Origin: Candidatus Eisenbacteria bacterium
GTDB taxonomy: Bacteria; Eisenbacteria; RBG-16-71-46
Assembly (NCBI GenBank): GCA_035712145.1
Contig: DASTBI010000182.1
Span: forward strand, 1 to 60,973
DNA: 60,973 bases
Reading direction: 5' to 3'
A program made the translations under genes and the position numbers. The notes beneath the pieces are model-generated. The model was given only the letters and a program-made list of their open reading frames with translations. It made no database searches and had not been told where the DNA came from. Shown piece by piece: positions 17,365 to 24,720 of the stretch. Each line of letters opens with the position of its first letter. Position 1 is the first letter of the stretch.

Positions 17365-18188
17365 CGCACGAACCTCGTGAGCGCGCGCAGCGCATCCGCG
17401 AGCGCCATGAGGTAGATCATGCCGGCGAGACTCAGCAGCGGACCCGCGATCAAGCCCAGCGTCCGCCAGGGCGAGACCGCGAGCGTCGCCGTGGGCGGCG
17501 GCTCAAGGCTGATGCGCAGGTACTGGAGCTGTGGGTCCGGCTCGATCCAGAGCTCCGGGGCCTGGGCGCGCCGAAGCGCCGACAGCGGCGCGTCGTCGGT
17601 GCCGGTGCGCGCCAGCTCCACGTCGGAGATCAGCTCGTAGGGCTGCGCCGGGCGCGCGGCGCCGATCACGCAGCACGACTCTCCCGCTCGCAACGCGCGC
17701 TCCACCAAGGTCACGGTCATGCCGGCCCTTCGCATCCACTGGGCTTCCGGGGATTGATGGAGCAGCGCGCGGAGGTTCTCGCTGAGCTCGTCGGCGGGCG
17801 CCACCCCGCGCTGGGCCACGACCGGCAGGTCCCAGGTTCCGCCGTCGACTCCGGCCACGTGAGCGGTGCCGCTCTCGGCGATGAGGCGGAAAGGACGGAG
17901 GTCGTCCAGCGTCGCCAGCCTCATCGAGCGCGGTCCGAGCACCTCGAGCCGGTAACCGGCGCAGGGCTGACCCGAGAGCGGCCCGACCAGGGGGCTCTCG
18001 AGCGCGACGCGCCCCTCGACCCGCCCGAAGCCGGTTCGCTCGTCGCCGGGCGAAAGCACTTCGAGACGGCTCAGCTGGCGGCGGAGCCTCAGGCTGCGGA
18101 GGCCGGCGCCGAACATGGAAGCGCCCGCGACCACCAGCGCCGCGGCGATGGCGCCTCCCACCGGAGTGGTTTGAATGACGAGAGCCAT
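17361..18188 (-). CDS. Second GIDE-like membrane protein
   Basis: 275 residues with the same architecture as its downstream neighbour: an N-terminal membrane segment (GGAIAAALVVAGASMFGAGL), a central beta-rich domain with ESPLVGPLSGQPCAGYRLEV resembling the GIDE core, and a C-terminal membrane segment (LGLIAGPLLSLAGMIYLMAL). Sequence identity to the neighbour looks low, so this is a diverged paralogue rather than a recent duplication. It is the first gene of the operon and is coupled to the next gene by an ATGA overlap. The region just upstream holds the decayed GNAT gene and probably the operon promoter. Confidence 0.75.
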   Translation of the reverse strand: MALVIQTTPVGGAIAAALVVAGASMFGAGLRSLRLRRQLSRLEVLSPGDERTGFGRVEGRVALESPLVGPLSGQPCAGYRLEVLGPRSMRLATLDDLRPFRLIAESGTAHVAGVDGGTWDLPVVAQRGVAPADELSENLRALLHQSPEAQWMRRAGMTVTLVERALRAGESCCVIGAARPAQPYELISDVELARTGTDDAPLSALRRAQAPELWIEPDPQLQYLRISLEPPPTATLAVSPWRTLGLIAGPLLSLAGMIYLMALADALRALTRFVR

Positions 18189-18198
18189 GGCCCCGGGG

Positions 18199-18417
18199 TT
18201 ATCGGCCGAGGCCGCGCGCGAGATGAGCGCGCGCTAGAACGGATGCGAGCCGGCTCGGTGGCCGGGTCGAGCGGGCGATCCTCGGCGCGCGCGGCCTGAT
18301 CGCCGCCGAACAGCGTGTCGCGACGGCTCAGCGACCAGAGGAGAGCGGGATCAGGTCGCGCAGCGCCGGCAGGTCCTCGCGCGTGGCGAGCCGAAGGCGC
18401 AGGTCGGTTCGAGGCAC
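18199..18417 (-). pseudogene. Decayed GNAT N-acetyltransferase
   Basis: Three fragments of one GNAT fold are spread over different reading frames. From GTG at 18417 a GNAT N-terminus is readable (LRLRLATREDLPALRDLIPL) and stops at 18328. A second frame from 18337 gives WSLSRRDTLFGGDQ, then EDRPLDPATEPARIR, which matches the centre of the family where a GGW strand precedes the acetyl-CoA loop. A third frame near 18225-18199 gives AHLARGLGR, reminiscent of the (R/Q)xxGxGxx acetyl-CoA motif. The whole spans 219 bases, about half of a functional gene, so an internal deletion plus frameshifts has removed the function. Confidence 0.6.
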
Positions 18418-18427
18418 GGCGCGCGAC

Positions 18428-18592
18428 CTACTCGAAGGGATTCGGCCGGCCCTTCTTCTCGTCGGTGCGGCCCTTGCGGTAACCCCACGCGAACACCACG
18501 GCGACGGCGAGCAGATGGATCGCCCACCACCCGATGGTGAGGAAGCGAAGGCCTTCGGGAAGCACGGTGCCGGCAACGTCGAGGATCCACAT
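18428..18592 (-). CDS. 54-residue single-pass membrane protein
   Basis: A short open frame from ATG 18592 to TAG at 18428. It encodes MWILDVAGTVLPEGLRFL, then a strongly hydrophobic segment (IGWWAIHLLAVAVVFAWGY, about residues 20-38), then a charged tail RKGRTDEKKGRPNPFE. The pattern of one membrane helix with a basic cytoplasmic tail is typical of real small membrane proteins rather than of a random high-GC frame. It lies between mutT and the GNAT remnant on the same strand. Function unknown. Confidence 0.6.
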   Translation of the reverse strand: MWILDVAGTVLPEGLRFLTIGWWAIHLLAVAVVFAWGYRKGRTDEKKGRPNPFE

Positions 18593-18622
18593 GGCCGGCA
18601 TTCTAGCCGCGAGCCGGCGAGG

Positions 18623-19042
18623 TTACGAGCTTGGCCTTCGCGCCCCGCGCTTGAGCTCCGCGAGGAAGCGCCGATCGCCCTCGAGCACGATCGAGGGATC
18701 GAGCGCCTCGAGATCCCACCAGCGGATCTCGTGAATTCCCGGCCCCTCGACGAGTTCCAGCGAGTCCAGCTCGCAAGCGATGAACCAGATCTCGACTTCG
18801 AGACCGTGCTCGTAGCGATGCGTGTCGACCGCGATCACCTCGCCTGGAGTGGCGCCGACATGCAGTTCTTCGCGGATCTCGCGCACCAGCGCCTGCTCCG
18901 GCGTCTCACCTGGCTCGATCTTGCCGCCGGGAAACTCCCACTGTCCTCCGAGCGGTCCACCCGGCGGCCGCTGAGTCAGCAACAGCTTGCCGTCTCGCCA
19001 CACTACGGCAGCAACGACCTGAAGACGCGACGCTTCACTCAT
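18623..19042 (-). CDS. MutT-like (d)NTP pyrophosphatase (NUDIX)
   Basis: 139 residues. The NUDIX box reads GGKIEPGETPEQALVREI followed by REEL, within residues 39-60, preceded by GGPLGGQWEFPGG. This matches the MutT/NUDT1 type that hydrolyses 8-oxo-dGTP or CTP-like nucleotides. The C-terminal strand HEIRWWDLEAL is also typical of MutT. The ATG overlaps the stop of a 38-codon ORF (ATGA at 19042-19039), so translation is likely coupled. Assignment to MutT proper is probable but subgroup substrate cannot be told. Confidence 0.9.
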   Translation of the reverse strand: MSEASRLQVVAAVVWRDGKLLLTQRPPGGPLGGQWEFPGGKIEPGETPEQALVREIREELHVGATPGEVIAVDTHRYEHGLEVEIWFIACELDSLELVEGPGIHEIRWWDLEALDPSIVLEGDRRFLAELKRGARRPSS

Positions 19043-19155
19043 GGCGCATCCTCGTCAGGATCGGGCCATGGCTTCTCTAGAACTGTTCTCAGCTGCGCTA
19101 GAAAGCGCTCATCCGGATCGTCCGCCGCTGCCAGCCACCGTTGCGAATCCGTCAT
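19039..19155 (-). CDS. 38-residue ORF coupled to mutT
   Basis: ATG at 19155 is preceded by GAGAGGGAACA, a strong ribosome binding site at good spacing. The frame encodes MTDSQRWLAAADDPDERF, then LAQLRTVLEKPWPDPDEDAP, an acidic, amphipathic peptide without membrane segment. Its TGA overlaps the mutT ATG. This could be a genuine small protein or a leader peptide whose translation feeds ribosomes into mutT. I do not recognise it. Confidence 0.5.
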   Translation of the reverse strand: MTDSQRWLAAADDPDERFLAQLRTVLEKPWPDPDEDAP

Positions 19156-19219
19156 TGTTCCCTCTCAGGAGACAGGGATCACTGGCGCGTGAACCTCTTC
19201 ATACGACACACTCGCGCCT

Positions 19220-19684
19220 ATGTCACCTTCCCAGTCCTACGACTTCAAGCTCCTGGAGCACGGTGAGGTCGCGGAGATGAGGGACTTGCTTCGTGTCTTC
19301 TCCGAGGCGTTCGAGGACGCGCCGACCTACGGAGAGCGGCCCCCGAGCGGTGCCTATCTGAAGCGACTCCTGGACATGGAGCACTTCATCGCGTTGGTGG
19401 CACTCCACGACGGCCGGGTCGTCGGCGGGCTGACCGCCTACGTGCTGGACAAGTTCGAGCAGGAGCGCCGCGAGGCGTACATCTACGACCTCGCGGTGCT
19501 GAAGGAGCATCGCCGCCTCGGCATCGCCACCGGATTGATCCAGGAGCTCAAGCGGATCGCCAGGCAGCGCGGCGTGTACGTCATCTTCGTCCAGGCCGAC
19601 CGCGGCGACGAGCCGGCGATCCGTCTCTACGAGTCATTGGGAAGGCGCGAGGACGTTCACCACTTCGACATCCCCGTCCCGTAA
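19220..19684 (+). CDS. AAC(3)-I-like aminoglycoside N-acetyltransferase (GNAT)
   Basis: 154 residues. The chain follows the AAC(3)-I pattern closely: FIALVALHDGRVVGGLTAYV, LDKFEQERREAYIYDLAV, then the acetyl-CoA loop EHRRLGIATGLI, then GVYVIFVQADRGDEPAIRLY and HHFDIPVP at the end. AAC(3)-I enzymes acetylate the 3-amino group of gentamicin-type aminoglycosides. The distinctive QADxGDxPA segment is shared, so the family call is good; whether this environmental copy confers resistance is unknown. It is divergent from the 38-codon ORF/mutT pair and converges with rtcB six bases later. Confidence 0.85.
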   Translation: MSPSQSYDFKLLEHGEVAEMRDLLRVFSEAFEDAPTYGERPPSGAYLKRLLDMEHFIALVALHDGRVVGGLTAYVLDKFEQERREAYIYDLAVLKEHRRLGIATGLIQELKRIARQRGVYVIFVQADRGDEPAIRLYESLGRREDVHHFDIPVP

Positions 19685-19690
19685 CCCGAC

Positions 19691-20878
19691 TCAATCCTCG
19701 GGGCGCTCTCCGGCGGGCGCCATCTTCACCAGCTTCGGATCGAACGTCGCCACCGGCTCGACCAGGTCGGCCTGGGCCGCCATCACCTGGTCGATGTCCT
19801 TGTAGACCATCGGGACTTCGTCGAGGCCGGCGGAAATCAGCTTCACACCTCGAGCGTTCAGCACCTCCATCGCTTCGGGCCAGCGGAATCGGCGCCTCGC
19901 TTCCGTCCGGCTCATCACCCGCCCCGCTCCGTGCGATGCGGAGTCGAGGGAGGCGTCGTTGCCCTTGCCCCGGGCCACGTAAGTCGTGGTGGCCATCGAG
20001 CCGGGGATGATCCCGAGCACGCCTTCACCGGCCGGCGTGGCGCCCTTGCGGTGGACGATCAGCTCCTCGCCGTCGTGGCGCTCCTTCCACGCGAAGTTGT
20101 GATGGTTCTCGAGATCGAGCAGCACCTGCGCGCCGAGGTTCCTCGCCATGTGGCGATGGATGCATGCGTGATTGGCCGCGGCATAGCGGCCCATCAGCTC
20201 CATCGCGTTCCAGTATTCCTGCCCTTCCTCGGAATCGAGGTCGAGCCACGCCAGGTTCTTCAAGTGCTGCGGCAGCTCGGGGTGAAGCTTCTTGGCGAGC
20301 CGGCTGTAATGGCCCGCCACCTCGGCCCCGGTGCCGCGGCTGCCGCTGTGGCTGAGCAGCGCCAGATAATCTCCGGGCGGCACCTTCAGCTCGCCGTGGT
20401 CGACGTGGAAGATCCCGAACTCGACGAAGTGGTTGCCGCTGCCGCTGGTGCCGAGCTGCGCCCAGGCCTTGTTCCGCAGCTTGTCAGTGATCGGCGAGAC
20501 CCTCCAGTCGAGGTCCATGACATCGTGCTGCCGGCGTGATTCGAACTCGGAGCCGATCCCGAAGCGCGTCTCCTTCTGGATGGCCTTGCGCAGCCGCTCT
20601 TCGTCTTCGCGAAGGGTCGCGAGCGGCAGGTCGAGCACCGTGAGCTTCATGCGGCAGGCGATGTCCACGCCCACGGCGTACGGGATCACGGCGTTGCGGG
20701 TGGCGAGCACGCCGCCGATCGGCAACCCGTAGCCGGGGTGCGCGTCGGGCATGAGCGCACCGCGCACCGCGATCGGGAGCGTGCAGGCGTCGACGAGTTG
20801 CTGCACGGCGCTCGGCTCGAGGTCCTCACCCCACTGCCGGTAAGGGGCCGTGGGGGCTTCGACCTTCCTGGGAGTCAT
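19691..20878 (-). CDS. rtcB: RNA-splicing ligase RtcB
   Basis: 395 residues. RtcB joins RNA 2',3'-cyclic phosphate or 3'-phosphate ends to 5'-OH ends with GTP and Mn2+. Recognisable sites in order: MPDAHPGYGLPIGGVLAT, GVDIACRM (Cys metal ligand), GTSGSGNHFVEFG (Asn/His), LSHSGSRGTG, HHNFAW, HRKGATPA, IPGSMATTTYV and SHGAGRVMSR, the last carrying the guanylylated His region. It is slightly shorter than E. coli RtcB. No rtcA or archease is nearby; its neighbour is an HExxH protein 9 bases upstream on the same strand, so they may be co-transcribed. Confidence 0.96.
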   Translation of the reverse strand: MTPRKVEAPTAPYRQWGEDLEPSAVQQLVDACTLPIAVRGALMPDAHPGYGLPIGGVLATRNAVIPYAVGVDIACRMKLTVLDLPLATLREDEERLRKAIQKETRFGIGSEFESRRQHDVMDLDWRVSPITDKLRNKAWAQLGTSGSGNHFVEFGIFHVDHGELKVPPGDYLALLSHSGSRGTGAEVAGHYSRLAKKLHPELPQHLKNLAWLDLDSEEGQEYWNAMELMGRYAAANHACIHRHMARNLGAQVLLDLENHHNFAWKERHDGEELIVHRKGATPAGEGVLGIIPGSMATTTYVARGKGNDASLDSASHGAGRVMSRTEARRRFRWPEAMEVLNARGVKLISAGLDEVPMVYKDIDQVMAAQADLVEPVATFDPKLVKMAPAGERPED

Positions 20879-20887
20879 GCCCCCAGG

Positions 20888-21496
20888 CTAAGCGCGGACG
20901 AAGGCCTCGTCCATCCGGGGCGGCGATGAAATGATCAGAGCTCGCCAAGACTCGGCGACCTCGCGCTCGAAACGCTGGAGATAGCGGCGGTCGCCGCCGG
21001 CGCGAGCCTCCACCGCTCGCCGGGCGGCCTCGTGGAGCAGCTTCCCGTGAGCCGGATCGAGCTGCCTGAGCCTATGAGCATCCCGCGGCAGCTTGAGGTA
21101 TCCCGGCGGCTGATCGATCAGCAGGGGCGAGCGCGCGAGCGCGAACAGATCGCAGGCCCGCTCGCCCATCGGCACCAGCCCGCGCGCCTGCAACAAGTGG
21201 GTGAACTCGTGCGCGATCGTGAAGTGATCGAGTCTTCTTGGCCGCACCCACACGCCGGGGTCTTCGGGGTCCAGTGATCCCCAGCCGAGCACCCCAGGCT
21301 TCTTGACCAGACCCACGCGGATGGTGAGCGAAGCGAGCTCGGGAAAGAACGTGCGCACGAATTCGAGCCGCTCGCGGATACGGGCAAGACTTGGGGACGC
21401 GAGCACCAGCCGCGAGAACTTCCACGGTGGTCGCTCGGGGCCGAAGTCCATGGCCAATTGCTCGAGCGGTCGCGCTCGACGCCGGCGTCGTGCCAT
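20888..21496 (-). CDS. Predicted zinc metallopeptidase-like protein (HEFTH)
   Basis: 202 residues, no signal peptide. The sequence FTIAHEFTHLLQARG at about 92-106 is a classic HExxH zinc site (H96, E97, H100). A later acidic segment ACDLFALAR (about 114-122) could supply the third ligand, as Asp or Glu, in a gluzincin or SprT-like arrangement. The N-terminus is very basic (MARRRRRARP). I do not recognise a named family. It precedes rtcB on the same strand with 9 bases between, and is divergent from the glycosyltransferase gene at 21614. Confidence 0.7.
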   Translation of the reverse strand: MARRRRRARPLEQLAMDFGPERPPWKFSRLVLASPSLARIRERLEFVRTFFPELASLTIRVGLVKKPGVLGWGSLDPEDPGVWVRPRRLDHFTIAHEFTHLLQARGLVPMGERACDLFALARSPLLIDQPPGYLKLPRDAHRLRQLDPAHGKLLHEAARRAVEARAGGDRRYLQRFEREVAESWRALIISSPPRMDEAFVRA

Positions 21497-21613
21497 GCCG
21501 TGCTGCTTCTAGCACAGCGCAGGGCTTCGTCTCAAACGCGACGCCAGTCTGGAACGCGCGTCGGCCGCGCCCGGTGGACAACCACGATGCCCCCGGGCAC
21601 ACTGGCGCCCCGC

Positions 21614-22339
21614 ATGAGCACCGAACGGCCGGACCTGTCGGCGGTCGTGCCCGCCTACGACGAGCGCGAGAACCTCCCCCTGCTGGTCGAGGAGCTGCGC
21701 GCCGCGCTCGATGCCACCGGCAAACGCTGGGAGCTGGTGCTGGTGGACGACGGCAGCGGCGACGGCAGCGGCGGCTGGATGGTGTCGGCGGCGGCGCTCG
21801 ACCCGCGCATCGTGCCGGTGGTGCTCGAGAGGAACGTGGGCCAGAGCGGCGCCTTGGCGGCCGGCCTGCTGCGCGCGCGCGGCGAGATCGTGGTGACGCT
21901 CGATGCGGATCTGCAGAACGACCCTGCCGATCTCGGTCGGCTTCTCAAGGCGCTGCAGCACGCGGACGTGGTCTCGGGTGTGCGGCAGAACCGCCAGGAC
22001 CGCTGGTTGCGGCTCGTCTCGTCACGCATCGCCAACGCGACCCGCCGGGCCGTGCTCGGCGATCCGGTCACCGACATCGGCTGCTCGTTCAAAGCCTACC
22101 GGCGCGAAGCGCTGGAAGGCCTCCCTTGGTTCGTCGGCGCCCACCGCTTCCTGCCGGCCTTGTGCGTGTTTCGCGGCAGCCGCTACGCGGAAGTGCCGCT
22201 CTCCCATCGTCCCCGTCGTCACGGCAGGTCGAAGTACGGCGTTTCGAATCGCCTGTGGCGCGGGATCTACGACCTTTTCGGCGTGCGCTGGCTCAAGTCA
22301 CGCCTGATTCGCTACCGGGTGCGCGAGGTGACGCGATGA
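21614..22339 (+). CDS. Family 2 glycosyltransferase, polyprenyl-phosphate sugar transferase-like
   Basis: 241 residues from ATG at 21614. The GT-A fold opens with LSAVVPAYDERENLPLLVEE, then ELVLVDDGSGDGS and VVTLDADLQNDP, whose DxD-type Asp residues bind the nucleotide sugar and metal. RPRRHGRSKYGV near the C-terminus is the conserved HGxSKYG motif of ArnC/DPM1-type transferases that charge undecaprenyl or dolichyl phosphate. It lacks the two C-terminal membrane segments of ArnC, so it resembles soluble DPM1. It is coupled to the LAB_N gene by ATGA, and the GT-C gene follows, which supports a role making a lipid-linked sugar donor for an envelope glycolipid. Confidence 0.9.
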   Translation: MSTERPDLSAVVPAYDERENLPLLVEELRAALDATGKRWELVLVDDGSGDGSGGWMVSAAALDPRIVPVVLERNVGQSGALAAGLLRARGEIVVTLDADLQNDPADLGRLLKALQHADVVSGVRQNRQDRWLRLVSSRIANATRRAVLGDPVTDIGCSFKAYRREALEGLPWFVGAHRFLPALCVFRGSRYAEVPLSHRPRRHGRSKYGVSNRLWRGIYDLFGVRWLKSRLIRYRVREVTR

Positions 22340-22614
22340 AGGACTGGTTTCTTTCTCCAGCTGGCTGGTATGCGATCGGTTTTGCGGGACAGCTCCTGTT
22401 CGGCTCGCGTTTCTTCGTGCAGTGGATCGCGTCCGAGCGCCGCGGACGCGTGGTCTTTCCCGGGCTCTTCTGGTATCTGAGCCTGCTCGGGGGGGTGGCG
22501 CTGCTGGTCTACGCGATCCATCGCAAGGACCCGGTGTTCGCGATCGGCCAGGGAGCAGGCCTCTTCATCTACATGAGGAACCTGGTGCTGATGCGCCGCG
22601 AGAACACGGCTTGA
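22336..22614 (+). CDS. Lipid A biosynthesis N-terminal (LAB_N) domain protein
   Basis: 92 residues with three hydrophobic segments: AIGFAGQLLFGSRFFVQWI (about 13-31), VFPGLFWYLSLLGGVALLVYAI and PVFAIGQGAGLFIYMRNLVL. The FFVQWIASERRG and SxLGG features define the LAB_N domain found fused to or beside lipid A enzymes and ArnT-like transferases. The protein probably flips or presents a lipid-linked sugar or acts as an accessory of the GT-C enzyme. Its ATG overlaps the GT2 stop (ATGA) and its TGA overlaps the TTG of the next gene (TTGA). Confidence 0.9.
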   Translation: MKDWFLSPAGWYAIGFAGQLLFGSRFFVQWIASERRGRVVFPGLFWYLSLLGGVALLVYAIHRKDPVFAIGQGAGLFIYMRNLVLMRRENTA

Positions 22615-24185
22615 ACGAAGGATCGGCCGAGCCGCAACCCCGGCGCGCGGGGCTCGAGCATCCGCGCGTCGCGATCCTTCTCATCGGGCTCCTGCTGATC
22701 GGCAGCGGCGGCTGGATCGGCCTGATCGAGCCTACCGAGGCGCGGTACGCCGAGATCGCGCGCGAGATGCTCGCGAGCGGGGACTGGCTGACCCCGCGCC
22801 TCGACGGCCTTCATCACTTCCACAAGCCTCCGCTCGCCTACTGGGCCGCCGCCGCCGGCATGGCCGCGGTGGGAGTCAACGAATGGGGCGCCCGCCTCAT
22901 GGCGCTGCTGGCCAACGTGGCGACGATCGCGCTCGCGGCCTGGATCGCGTCGCGACGGTTCGCAGCGCTCATGATCGACTCGGGCAGGACAGCTTGGGTT
23001 CTCGGAACGATGCTGCTGTTCGCGGTCATCGGCCGCGGGCTGGCCACCGATCCGTTCCTCGCCGCGACGGTGGCGCTCTACTGGGCGCTCGCGCCGTCCA
23101 CTCTCGCGCTGGCGGCCCTGGGTCTCGGCTTCATGACGAAGGGGCCGGTGGTGTTCATCCACACCCTGCTGCCCGTTCTCGTCGCGGCGCTCTGGGCTCG
23201 CGACCGCCGCTTCCTCGCGTTGCTCGGCCCGCGGCGCGGATGGATCGTGTTCGCGCTCATCGGGCTGCCCTGGTACGTGGCGGTCGTGTCCATGAATTCG
23301 GGACTGCTCGGGTACTTTCTCGGCCACCAGGTCGTGGCGCGGGTGGCCAGTGTGACCCACGACCGCGGCGGGCCGCCTTATTACTTCGTGCTCGTCCTGC
23401 TGGCCGGAGCCGCGCCATGGACGATGGCGACGCTGGTCGGCATCGCGCGCACCTGGCGCGATCGAGCCGATCCCGAAGCCCGGCTGCTGCTCGCCTGGCT
23501 GCTGGCGCCGGTGATCTTCCTCTCCTTCTCGGGCTCCAAGCTGCCTTCCTACCTGCTGCCGTGCTTTCCGGCTGCCGCGCTGCTGGCCGCTCGCGGGCTC
23601 GACTCAGGTCTCGCGCGCTGGGGCGCCATGGTCACGCTCGCCGGGATGGCGCTCTACGGAGCGTTCGAGCTGTTCGAAGCGGGGGTCACCCGCGGCGCCA
23701 TGGGGCCGCTGGCGCTCGGCGCCTGCGTCGTCTGGCTGCTGGGCGCTCTTGCCGCGGCGCGAGGGCGCATGACGCTCGCCGCGCTCGGGAGCGCGCTCGC
23801 GATGGCCGCGCTGGCGATCGCGCTCGCGCCGTACGATTCACAGCTGGGCTCGCCGCGGCGCATCGCCGCGCTGCTGGCCGAGCATCGCCGCGGAGAACCC
23901 GTCGTCGAGATCAACCACTTCACTTCAGCCCTACCGTTCTACCTGCGCGAGCGCGTGTGGCTGCTCGAGGTGGCGCGCGAGAAGAACTTCGACCCTCCCG
24001 AGACTCTGCCGGCGGTGCTCGCGACGCGTGACTCGCTGCGGCTCTGGGCGGAGCGGCATGGGCGGGTCTGGACCTTCGGCCCCGAACGACCCAGCCGTGA
24101 GATCGCGACGGCGATCGGACTCGACTTCGTCTCCATCGCGAGCTGGCGCACGGAGACGCTGGGATTCATGACCCCGGCTCCCTGA
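22611..24185 (+). CDS. ArnT/PMT-like GT-C glycosyltransferase
   Basis: 524 residues from a TTG that overlaps the LAB_N stop. Many membrane segments begin at RVAILLIGLLLIGSGGWIGL. The first periplasmic loop carries IEPTEARYAEIAREML (about 39-54), with the acidic pair expected of GT83/ArnT-type enzymes, then LDGLHHFHKPPLAYWA, the conserved HKPPLxYW motif. Such enzymes transfer a sugar from a polyprenyl phosphate to lipid A or protein at the periplasmic face. With the preceding GT2 and LAB_N genes it forms an Arn-like unit; the sugar and acceptor are not known. Its last 20 bases overlap the convergent TlpA gene. The TTG start has only a weak ribosome site, but coupling makes it likely. Confidence 0.88.
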   Translation: MNEGSAEPQPRRAGLEHPRVAILLIGLLLIGSGGWIGLIEPTEARYAEIAREMLASGDWLTPRLDGLHHFHKPPLAYWAAAAGMAAVGVNEWGARLMALLANVATIALAAWIASRRFAALMIDSGRTAWVLGTMLLFAVIGRGLATDPFLAATVALYWALAPSTLALAALGLGFMTKGPVVFIHTLLPVLVAALWARDRRFLALLGPRRGWIVFALIGLPWYVAVVSMNSGLLGYFLGHQVVARVASVTHDRGGPPYYFVLVLLAGAAPWTMATLVGIARTWRDRADPEARLLLAWLLAPVIFLSFSGSKLPSYLLPCFPAAALLAARGLDSGLARWGAMVTLAGMALYGAFELFEAGVTRGAMGPLALGACVVWLLGALAAARGRMTLAALGSALAMAALAIALAPYDSQLGSPRRIAALLAEHRRGEPVVEINHFTSALPFYLRERVWLLEVAREKNFDPPETLPAVLATRDSLRLWAERHGRVWTFGPERPSREIATAIGLDFVSIASWRTETLGFMTPAP

Positions 24186-24720
24186 GCATGAGCCGGTCGA
24201 GAGTCTTCCGCATCGCGGCCGAGCTCCAGTGCTGCCCACCGGCGAAACGGGCGACGACGCGGCCGCTGGGATCGAGCAGATAGGAGTCGGGAAGGTCGTC
24301 GACGCCGTAAGCCCGGTGGCCGCCACTCACGTCCCGCACCACGTTGGCCGGGATCTTCCCCCTGAAGAACGCGCGGACAGGCTTCCAGTCCCGGTCGGTG
24401 GTGATGATCCAGATGTCGAGTCGCTCTCGCTCTCGCCGGGCGAGCTCGAGAAGGGTCGGCATCTCCTTGCGGCATGGCGGGCACCACGTCGCCCAGAAGT
24501 GGACGAGCTGGAAACCACCCGAGCGCGCGGCCATCGGATGGACGGCGCCGTCGGGCCGCTCGATCACCAGGTCGTGGCCCGGCTCCGATCGCGGCTCGGC
24601 GGCCACGATGAGCCCGGCGGTCTTGCGCTCCCGATCCACCCGCTGCCACACCCCGAACGCCGCGAGCTGCGCCAGGAGCAGCACGCCGACGCCCGCCACC
24701 CAGCGTCCGCGCCGCGTCAC
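24166..24720 (-). CDS. TlpA/ResA-like membrane-anchored thioredoxin
   Basis: 184 residues. An uncleaved anchor or signal segment (WVAGVGVLLLAQLAAFGVW) leads to a thioredoxin fold with FWATWCPPCRKEMPTLLEL: catalytic C80 and C83. A later GVDDLPDSYLLDPSG provides the cis-Pro region. It would reduce or maturate periplasmic thiols, possibly of metal-binding proteins or cytochromes. Its ATG overlaps the stop of the RND pump gene (ATGA at 24720-24717), so it is the last gene of the metal efflux operon. That context suggests it keeps the Cys-rich efflux lipoproteins reduced. Confidence 0.9.
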   Translation of the reverse strand: MTRRGRWVAGVGVLLLAQLAAFGVWQRVDRERKTAGLIVAAEPRSEPGHDLVIERPDGAVHPMAARSGGFQLVHFWATWCPPCRKEMPTLLELARRERERLDIWIITTDRDWKPVRAFFRGKIPANVVRDVSGGHRAYGVDDLPDSYLLDPSGRVVARFAGGQHWSSAAMRKTLDRLMLREPGS

